Shown here: piece after piece, positions 1-5,086 of the stretch
How the letters are laid out: each line of letters begins with the position of its first letter
How positions within the stretch are numbered: position 1 is the stretch's first letter
Source: Phycisphaerae bacterium
GTDB taxonomy: Bacteria > Planctomycetota > Phycisphaerae > UBA1845 > Fen-1342
DNA: 9,277 nucleotides
NCBI GenBank assembly: GCA_016935035.1
Contig: JAFGRR010000422.1
Location: 1 to 9,277, forward strand
Reading direction: 5' to 3'
Notes under the pieces: generated by a model
Seen by the model: only the letters and a program-made list of their open reading frames with translations
The model's database searches: none
What the model was told of the DNA's origin: nothing
Translations under genes and position numbers: made by a program

Positions 1-1
1 C

Positions 2-112
2 GGCGTGCAGCTATTCTTCTTCGGCGTCCTGGGCGAGTACATTGGCGCGATTCACGCCCAGGTGCGCAAGCGACCCATGGTCGTGGAACGTGAGCGAGTG
101 AATTTCGAGTAA
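2..112 (+). CDS. C-terminal end of a family 2 glycosyltransferase (polyprenyl-phosphate type), partial
   Basis: Only the last 36 residues and a TAA stop are present; the 5' part lies before the window. The frame reads GVQLFFFGVLGEYIGAIHAQ and then a basic stretch with KRPMVV. The pattern of a hydrophobic helix, then GEYIG, then a short cytoplasmic tail containing RP is typical of the end of DPM1/GtrB/ArnC-like GT2 enzymes, which move a sugar from a nucleotide donor to undecaprenyl or dolichyl phosphate at the membrane. The next gene starts 26 bases downstream, so it probably belongs to the same transcription unit as the exporter. The catalytic domain is not visible, so the donor sugar cannot be inferred. 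The family call rests on the tail motif alone. Confidence 0.75.
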   Translation, partial: GVQLFFFGVLGEYIGAIHAQVRKRPMVVERERVNFE

Positions 113-138
113 GCCCGCGCGGCCCGGATGGTCTCCAT

Positions 139-1014
139 ATGTTGATTACGGAAAACGTTGTGCAGCATTCTTCGGCGTCACCGGTGCCGTTTCGGTCGCT
201 GCTGAATCCGGTGCGAATGCTGAGGAACCTGTGGGCGCACCACGAACTGACGCTTCAGCTTGCGAAGCGTGAGTTCTTGAGCCGCTACAAGAACGCGAAC
301 CTGGGTGTCCTGTGGTCGATCCTGACGCCGGTTGTCATGCTGGCCATTTTCACATTCGTTTTCTCTGTCGTATTCAAGGCACGCTGGGGTGACGGCGTCG
401 GCGAAGCGAACCACTTCGAGTTCGCGCTCTACCTCTTCTGCGGGCTGCTGCTATACAACTTCTTTTCGGAGACGATCTCTCGCGCGCCGAACCTGGTGCT
501 GGCGAACCCGAACTATGTGACGAAGATCGTTTTCCCGCTGGAGGTTCTCGCGATCTCGGTATTGCTGGCGAGTTTGCTGGTGATGCTGATAGGCTACATA
601 GCCTGGCTCGGCTTCTTCTTACTGGTACGGCAGAGTCTGCCGCCCGTCACGATTCTGCTGATGCCGGTCGTGATGTTGCCGGTCTGCCTGATGACAGCGG
701 GACTGTCGTGGTTCTGCGCGGCGGTGGGCGTGTTCGTGCGTGATATCAGCCACGCCGTTTTGCTGATCTTGCAGGCATTGTTCTATTTGTCGCCAGTGAT
801 TTACCGCGTGGAGATGGTTGATCCACCGTTCCGGTACGGGCTGTACGCCAACCCGCTGACCTACGTGCTCGAATGGACACGCGGCACGATGATCGATGCC
901 CGGCCGGTGAACTGGTTGATATGGGCGGCGCTCACGGCCGGTTCGTTCGTCGTGGCTCTGGTCGGCTACGCCTTCTTCATGAAGAGCAAGCGGGCTTTCG
1001 GGGATGTCGTGTAG
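139..1014 (+). CDS. wzm: ABC-2 type polysaccharide exporter permease (Wzm-like)
   Basis: A 291-residue membrane protein, about the usual Wzm/KpsM/TagG length. A cytoplasmic N-terminus leads into KREFLSRYKNANLGVLWSIL (about 43-62), the signature entry of this permease family. Hydrophobic segments follow at roughly 58-80, 95-113, 134-163, 168-198, 206-223 and 258-281, giving six membrane spans. Late family motifs are visible: RDISHAV then SPVIY (201-222) and NPLTYVLEWTR (238-248). It should form a homodimeric channel that moves lipid-linked polysaccharide across the inner membrane, driven by the ATPase encoded next. The ATG at 139 is chosen because the ATG at 128 is in another frame and stops at once; a weak GGATGG at 126-131 lies 7 bases upstream. 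The substrate cannot be read from this subunit. Confidence 0.93.
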   Translation: MLITENVVQHSSASPVPFRSLLNPVRMLRNLWAHHELTLQLAKREFLSRYKNANLGVLWSILTPVVMLAIFTFVFSVVFKARWGDGVGEANHFEFALYLFCGLLLYNFFSETISRAPNLVLANPNYVTKIVFPLEVLAISVLLASLLVMLIGYIAWLGFFLLVRQSLPPVTILLMPVVMLPVCLMTAGLSWFCAAVGVFVRDISHAVLLILQALFYLSPVIYRVEMVDPPFRYGLYANPLTYVLEWTRGTMIDARPVNWLIWAALTAGSFVVALVGYAFFMKSKRAFGDVV

Positions 1015-1062
1015 ACGATGTGCGGCCCGCCGCGGGGCTATTTGTATTGCTAGAAAGACCGG

Positions 1063-2469
1063 ATGACTGATTCACCTCAAGACAACCAGGTAGTAATCTC
1101 CGTCGCCAACATCGGAAAGTGCTACCAGATATACGATCGCCCGCAGGACCGTCTCAAACAGGCCTTCTTCCGCTGGCGCAAGCAGTTCTACCGCGAGTTC
1201 TGGGCCCTGCGCAACGTGTCCTTCGAGGTCAGGCGCGGCGAGGCCATCGGCATTGTCGGCCGCAACGGCTGTGGCAAGAGCACGCTGCTCCAGATCATCG
1301 CCGGTACTCTGCGGCCGACCGAAGGCGACGTCATGGTTCGCGGGCGCGTGTCGGCGTTGCTCGAACTGGGCACCGGCTTCAATCCCGAATTCACCGGCCG
1401 TGAGAACGTCGAGGTCCAAGCGGCGCTGCTCGGGCTTTCCGGCCGGGAGCTTGAGCAGCGCTATGAGAGAATCGCCGCGTTCGCCGACATAGGCGACTTC
1501 CTCAATCAGCCGGTGAAGACCTACAGCTCCGGCATGACCGTGCGCCTGGCCTTCGCCGTCGCCGCCCATGTTGACGCCGACATTCTCATCGTGGACGAGG
1601 CCCTGGCGGTCGGCGACGAGGGCTTTCAGCGCAAGTGCTACGGCTGGCTGGAACGCTTTCAGGAGGGCGGCGGCACGCTGCTGTTTGTCACGCACGGCAC
1701 ACAGACCGTCGTCAATCTCTGCGACCGCGCGTTGCTGCTCGACGCCGGCACGGTCCTCGCCCACGGCGCGGCCAAGCCCGTGACAGACGTCTATCAGAAG
1801 ATGCTCTACGGCTCGCCCAAGCAGCAGCAAGCACTGCGCGCGCATCTCGCCAAATTCCACGGCTTGGCCGACCCGCTCTTCGCCAGCGAGGATGAAGCCA
1901 AAACGCGCGTCAGCGACGAGCCCGAGCCTGAACCCGTCACGCACGATCCAACCGCCATCGTCGCGTATCTCGACCCGGAACTCTCGCATCCGCCCGAAAC
2001 AACCTACGGCGTCGGCGGCGCCGAGATTACCGAGATCGGCACGTTCGACGAAGCCGGCAAACCCGCCAACGTCCTCGTCTCCGGTAAGCCGTGCGAATTG
2101 CGCTACGCGGTCAGGTTCGATCAGCCGGCCCGCGGCGTGCGTTTCGGCATGATGCTGAAGACGGTCAACGGCATCGACGTGGTGGGTGTCTCAAGTGTGC
2201 ACCTCGGCTGGCGGCTGGAGGAGGCCAAGGCTGGCAGCACCGCCAATGTCGTGGTTAAGCTGGTTCTGAATGTGCCCGCCGGAGTATACTTCCTTAACAC
2301 CGGCGTTTCCGCGATGAGCGACGCGGGCGAGGTGTACCTGCATCGTCGCGTTGACGTGGCGGCGGTTCGTGTGGTCGCCTGTGACGAACGCGACATTACG
2401 GGGCTGGCGTTTGCCGATCCGCGAATGACCTGCTCCTTAGCGGGGGCCGGAGCGAAGTCGGGTGTCTAA
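1063..2469 (+). CDS. wzt: ABC polysaccharide exporter ATPase with C-terminal substrate-recognition domain (Wzt-like)
   Basis: This 468-residue protein powers export through the permease encoded just upstream. The nucleotide-binding domain has Walker A GRNGCGKS (66-73), the Wzt/KpsT-type stretch SALLELGTGFNPEFTGREN (97-115) with Glu where other ABC ATPases have the Q-loop Gln, signature YSSGM (154-158), Walker B DILIVDEA (173-180) and switch His211 in FVTHG. A charged linker (about 250-305, rich in E, P and K) joins a beta-rich C-terminal domain (about 311-445). In E. coli O8/O9a and related systems the equivalent domain binds the finished O-antigen and sets which polymer is exported; short KpsT-type ATPases lack it. 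The start has only a weak GAAAG (1053-1057). The 3' end overlaps the next gene by 8 bases. The exporter role is well supported; the polymer bound is unknown. Confidence 0.93.
   Translation: MTDSPQDNQVVISVANIGKCYQIYDRPQDRLKQAFFRWRKQFYREFWALRNVSFEVRRGEAIGIVGRNGCGKSTLLQIIAGTLRPTEGDVMVRGRVSALLELGTGFNPEFTGRENVEVQAALLGLSGRELEQRYERIAAFADIGDFLNQPVKTYSSGMTVRLAFAVAAHVDADILIVDEALAVGDEGFQRKCYGWLERFQEGGGTLLFVTHGTQTVVNLCDRALLLDAGTVLAHGAAKPVTDVYQKMLYGSPKQQQALRAHLAKFHGLADPLFASEDEAKTRVSDEPEPEPVTHDPTAIVAYLDPELSHPPETTYGVGGAEITEIGTFDEAGKPANVLVSGKPCELRYAVRFDQPARGVRFGMMLKTVNGIDVVGVSSVHLGWRLEEAKAGSTANVVVKLVLNVPAGVYFLNTGVSAMSDAGEVYLHRRVDVAAVRVVACDERDITGLAFADPRMTCSLAGAGAKSGV
2449..2452 (+). promoter_or_regulatory. 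Ribosome binding site supporting the GTG start at 2462
   Basis: GGAG lies inside the end of the ATPase gene, 9 bases before the GTG at 2462. It supports an unusual GTG start that overlaps the upstream TAA stop. That start also gives a sensible N-terminus, placing the first metal-ligand motif (LLGIDGLD) right at the beginning as expected for the family. Confidence 0.5.
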
Positions 2470-3793
2470 ACGCGTGGTACTGCTTGGCATCGATGGCCTG
2501 GATTGGCGAGAGGTGCGCGCGGGAATTGACGCGGGGCGGCTGCCAGTGCTAGCGAGCCTGCTGTCGGAATCGGCGTGGGCCGAGGTACCGGTCCGACCGT
2601 GTGTGCCGGGTCTCGGCGGCGCCGAAGACGGCATGAACTCGCCGACTCTCTGGACCACCATCGCCACCGGACAGCACTACTTTCAGCACGGCGTATACGA
2701 TTTCTGCAACCTGCTCGACGGTGCTTCTCCGCCGCCGATGTTTGAGAGCCGCCACGTGCGCTCGCCCCGCATCTGGGACGTGCTGGGCACGGCCGGCAAA
2801 CGCAGCATCGTCATCGGGTACTACGTGACCCACCCGGCGTACGAAATCAACGGCGTCATGATCAGCGACCTGTTCGGCGAGGTCACCAGCGACCTCGTCA
2901 CATGGCCGCGCGACCGGCGCGACGCGTTCGCCCGGCTGCTCGGGGCGGCCGGGGGCTACGACGAGTACATGCGGACCACCGGCCTGCTCGGAACAGAGCT
3001 CGCCGTGCGCGAAACACGCGAGAGCCACGCCACGGGCGAAGCGCTCGGCGCCACCGTGCGCGACGTGCTGCGGCGTTTCACCGACCTGACGGGCGACGAC
3101 GTCGAGCGGTTGCTTGGCAACGAGGCGGATTGGCGGCAGCGCAAACTGCTCGAATTCCGGCTCGTCTATCCCTACGTGCGCGACAGTCGCCTGCACCAAC
3201 TGTTACTCTCCCAGATCGACGCCACAGACTGGGACTTCGCGACCGTGTACTATCGCATCATCGACTTCGTCGGCCACGGTTTCTGGACACGGGACCTCAA
3301 GCTGCCGGACGAGCAGTTGCGTGCCTATGGGGGCGTTGTCGATCGGGTCTACGCTTGGATCGATCAGTGCATCGGTCAAGTGCGGGAGAAGCTGGACGAC
3401 GACGATGTGCTGGTCATCGTGTCGGATCACGGGTTTGGACCAAACCAGAGCCTGGGCGACGTTGACAACTGGGAGCACGTTGGCGACGTCAGCTATGGCC
3501 ATCATGCCGAGCCGGCGCTGTTGATGGTTCACGGCGGCGCGCTACAGGGACAGATCACGGATGCCAGTCTGCTCGATGTTGCGCCGTCGCTCCTCGACTA
3601 CTTTGGCATTGCCCAGGCCGAGACACTTGATGGCGGGGTCATCCCGGGCTTACTGAACGCCGATGCGCCGCGCGATCTGCCGCGTGTGCCGGCGTATGCG
3701 TATACGCCACCGTCGGAAGATGGCGCCCTCAGCGCGGACGAGCAACAACAGGTGGTGGCGCGCCTGGCAGCCCTGGGGTATCTCGATGACTGA
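2462..3793 (+). CDS. Alkaline phosphatase superfamily protein, type I phosphodiesterase/nucleotide pyrophosphatase-like, cytoplasmic
   Basis: A 443-residue two-metal hydrolase of the AlkP fold, expected to cleave a phosphate mono- or diester. Visible active-site elements are Asp11 in LLGIDGLDW, the likely nucleophile Thr62 in SPTLWTTIATG (60-70), Asp268 and His272 in IDFVGHGFW, Asp322-His323 in IVSDHGFG, and a last His in YGHHAEP (347/348). The C-terminal ADEQQQVVARLAALGYLDD is a frequent ending in this superfamily. The sulfatase formylglycine motif C-x-P-x-R is absent, so it is not a typical sulfatase. No signal peptide or membrane helix is seen, so it should act in the cytoplasm. The 8-base overlaps with both neighbours imply translational coupling to the exporter ATPase and the coiled-coil gene, hence a role in making or trimming a phosphorylated glycan or its precursor. 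That role is inferred; the substrate is unknown. Confidence 0.85.
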   Translation: MSKRVVLLGIDGLDWREVRAGIDAGRLPVLASLLSESAWAEVPVRPCVPGLGGAEDGMNSPTLWTTIATGQHYFQHGVYDFCNLLDGASPPPMFESRHVRSPRIWDVLGTAGKRSIVIGYYVTHPAYEINGVMISDLFGEVTSDLVTWPRDRRDAFARLLGAAGGYDEYMRTTGLLGTELAVRETRESHATGEALGATVRDVLRRFTDLTGDDVERLLGNEADWRQRKLLEFRLVYPYVRDSRLHQLLLSQIDATDWDFATVYYRIIDFVGHGFWTRDLKLPDEQLRAYGGVVDRVYAWIDQCIGQVREKLDDDDVLVIVSDHGFGPNQSLGDVDNWEHVGDVSYGHHAEPALLMVHGGALQGQITDASLLDVAPSLLDYFGIAQAETLDGGVIPGLLNADAPRDLPRVPAYAYTPPSEDGALSADEQQQVVARLAALGYLDD

Positions 3794-4181
3794 GACGAAC
3801 CGCGACCTGGAACTGACATTCGGATCGGCACATCGTATAGGCCGGGACACCTCGGCGTACCAGGCAGATCGACTCGAGCGGCTCTGTCGGTTCAGTCTGC
3901 GGCTGCTTGACGCCAATCGGCGTCACCTGCGCGAGGAGCAGCGCCGCGGTCGCGAGGTCTGGGCAGGCAAGCAATGGCTCGAACAAGAGCGCGAAAAATG
4001 TGAGCAGACAGTCAAGAACATGCGCGACTGGACGCGCGAGCTCGAGGACGCCCGAGTATGGCATAGCGCCGAGTGCCAGCGACTGACAAAACTCGTCGAG
4101 GAGTTGCAGGCCACTGTCGATCGACAGGCCCGGCGCATCGCCGAACTGGAGCAAGGGGGTCGCCAGGAGCCACGCGACTGA
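3786..4181 (+). CDS. Small coiled-coil protein of the export locus, function unknown
   Basis: A 131-residue, highly charged protein that I cannot assign to a named family. The ATG at 3786 is chosen over an upstream in-frame ATG at 3663: it gives an 8-base overlap (ATGACTGA) with the stop of the phosphodiesterase gene, matching the overlap one gene earlier, and the residues before it read as frame-shadow sequence rich in Arg and Trp. No signal peptide or membrane segment is seen. Residues 1-45 are moderately polar. From about 28 onward the sequence looks almost wholly helical with heptad spacing, and residues 65-127 form three 21-residue units starting at Leu65, Leu86 and Leu107. The last two units begin LEDA and LQAT, exactly as two units in the tail of the large glycosyltransferase encoded downstream. 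I infer a structural partner or scaffold of the biosynthetic complex; an enzymatic role is unlikely. Confidence 0.8.
   Translation: MTETNRDLELTFGSAHRIGRDTSAYQADRLERLCRFSLRLLDANRRHLREEQRRGREVWAGKQWLEQEREKCEQTVKNMRDWTRELEDARVWHSAECQRLTKLVEELQATVDRQARRIAELEQGGRQEPRD
3978..4166 (+). repeat. Three 21-residue coiled-coil repeats in the small protein
   Basis: Units cover residues 65-85, 86-106 and 107-127 of the 131-residue protein, each starting with Leu and spanning three heptads. Key elements are MRDWTREL (79-86), LEDARVWH (86-93) and LQATVDRQ (107-114). The spacing and several motifs match the repeat array at 7247-7561. Similarity is at the protein level; the codons have largely diverged. Confidence 0.6.
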
Positions 4182-4222
4182 CACGGTGTAACACCGGGCT
4201 GACCTGGAGGCATCGCACGGGC

Positions 4223-4250
4223 TGGAAACGTTGGCGCGCGCTGATATGAT
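4223..4250 (+). promoter_or_regulatory. Possible extended -10 promoter for the methyltransferase-glycosyltransferase pair
   Basis: In the 194-base gap after the coiled-coil gene, TGGAAA (4223-4228, 4 of 6 matches to the -35 consensus) is followed after 16 bases by TATGAT (4245-4250, 5 of 6 to the -10 consensus). A TG placed one base before it (4242-4243) makes an extended -10. Transcription would begin near 4257 and serve the genes at 4376 and 5087. A single match by eye in GC-rich DNA is weak evidence. Confidence 0.28.
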
Positions 4251-4274
4251 GCTCGCTCGCCGCCCATCTTGTGT

Positions 4275-4296
4275 AGCACTGCCGTCAAGCAGTGTT
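4275..4296 (+). terminator. Small hairpin, possible weak terminator or attenuator
   Basis: CACTGC (4277-4282) and GCAGTG (4289-4294) pair perfectly around a six-base loop (CGTCAA); one G-T and one A-T pair can extend the stem to eight. A short T-rich run (TTCTGTTT) follows. It may end part of the transcription from the upstream exporter cluster or fold in the leader of the methyltransferase mRNA. The stem is short, so the function is uncertain. Confidence 0.25.
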
Positions 4297-4365
4297 CTGT
4301 TTGGCTGGTTTCGATCGTGACGACACTGCTCAAGTGCGGCAGCAGCCGGGCCCTGGAACCAGAGT

Positions 4366-4369
4366 GGAG
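4366..4369 (+). promoter_or_regulatory. Ribosome binding site deciding the methyltransferase start
   Basis: GGAG stands 6 bases before the ATG at 4376. This favours that start over the in-frame GTG at 4292, which sits inside the hairpin arm and would add 28 residues of no recognisable character. The ATG at 4372 is in another frame and reaches a stop after three codons. Confidence 0.55.
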
Positions 4370-4375
4370 CCATGC

Positions 4376-5050
4376 ATGTTTGAGGATCTGCGAGACAGCT
4401 ACATCGCCCGCGTTGTGAAGGGCCGCTCGTTCGCCGACGTCGGCGGCCTGTGGGGTACGACGAGCGAGAAGGTCTCCGTCGCGCACACGCAAGGGGCGGC
4501 GGCAGTCACGATGATAGACATGCAAGCCGCGGGCAACGAATGGTGGCAACGCTTTGATGACCGGCTGCGCGAGCTGAACGTGCCGCCGTGCAATTGCATC
4601 GCAGCCGAGATCAGCGAGGTCTCCGACGTGACGTTCGACGTCGTGCACTGCTCCGGCGTGCTCTATCACCACCCAAATCCGCTGGCTGTCCTGCTTGATC
4701 TGCGGCGCATGACGTGCGAATACCTCGTGCTGACCTCGGCGATTACACAGGAAGTGATTGCCAACGAAGCGGGTGAATACCGCCTGCCGTCCAGCGGCGT
4801 GATGTTCGTGCCGGCGCTTTCCGAGGCCGAGCGCGCCGTCGTGGCCCGCTACTGGAAGAGTATGGGGGCCGAGGCGTACGGGATTACGATCGACGTGAAG
4901 TACCGCCCGGACGAGTTCGCGCCATGGTGGTGGTTGCCGACGGCGACGGCGTTGCGGAGTATGTGCGAGACGTGCGGCTTCGCGGTCGAGGACGCCGATC
5001 ACACGTGGAATCGAAATGCCTACACGCTGTTGCTGCGCGTGGCCAGCTGA
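4376..5050 (+). CDS. Class I SAM-dependent methyltransferase
   Basis: A 224-residue protein with a Rossmann-type methyltransferase layout. Motif I is FADVGGLWG (19-27), with Asp21 and three glycines lining the S-adenosylmethionine site. The acidic residue ending the second strand is Asp48 in VTMIDMQ. The FDVVHCSGVLYHHPNP stretch (87-102) corresponds to the strand-4 region and resembles the GVLYH segment of CmoB-like and sugar-biosynthesis methyltransferases. A Trp-rich WWWLPTATALRSMCETCGF (184-202) precedes the final strands. No membrane segment is seen. Its place between the coiled-coil gene and the glycosyltransferase gene (36 bases upstream of the latter) suggests it methylates a sugar or the chain end of the exported polymer. 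In O8/O9a-type systems terminal methylation stops chain growth and marks the polymer for export; that this enzyme does so is inference. The acceptor is unknown. Confidence 0.82.
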   Translation: MFEDLRDSYIARVVKGRSFADVGGLWGTTSEKVSVAHTQGAAAVTMIDMQAAGNEWWQRFDDRLRELNVPPCNCIAAEISEVSDVTFDVVHCSGVLYHHPNPLAVLLDLRRMTCEYLVLTSAITQEVIANEAGEYRLPSSGVMFVPALSEAERAVVARYWKSMGAEAYGITIDVKYRPDEFAPWWWLPTATALRSMCETCGFAVEDADHTWNRNAYTLLLRVAS

Positions 5051-5086
5051 CCGCATCGTACCGACCGGTAGGGAGACCGCGGCCCG

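Noticed and set aside
1024..1043. GCCC/GGGC hairpin followed by TATTTGTATT between permease and ATPase genes, as a terminator
   Set aside because: The stem is only four Watson-Crick pairs plus a wobble, and the subunits of one transporter must be made together. Complete termination here is implausible.
1072..1989. Open frame of 305 codons on the minus strand
   Set aside because: It is antisense to the ATPase gene, whose Walker motifs are unambiguous; the translation shows no recognisable domain.
2600..2614. Cys47-Val-Pro in the phosphodiesterase as a sulfatase formylglycine site
   Set aside because: The motif needs C/S-x-P-x-R; the position of the Arg is Leu51. The Thr62 context matches phosphodiesterase-type nucleophiles instead.
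4292..4375. GTG start at 4292 giving a 252-residue methyltransferase
   Set aside because: It lies within the arm of a hairpin and has no good ribosome site. The extra 28 residues show no fold character, while GGAG sits 6 bases before the ATG at 4376.
3923..5056. Long open frame of 377 codons on the minus strand
   Set aside because: It is antisense to the coiled-coil gene and the methyltransferase gene, both of which have family motifs or coherent overlaps. Its translation is Arg/His/Ser-rich without domain character, as expected from GC-rich antisense DNA.
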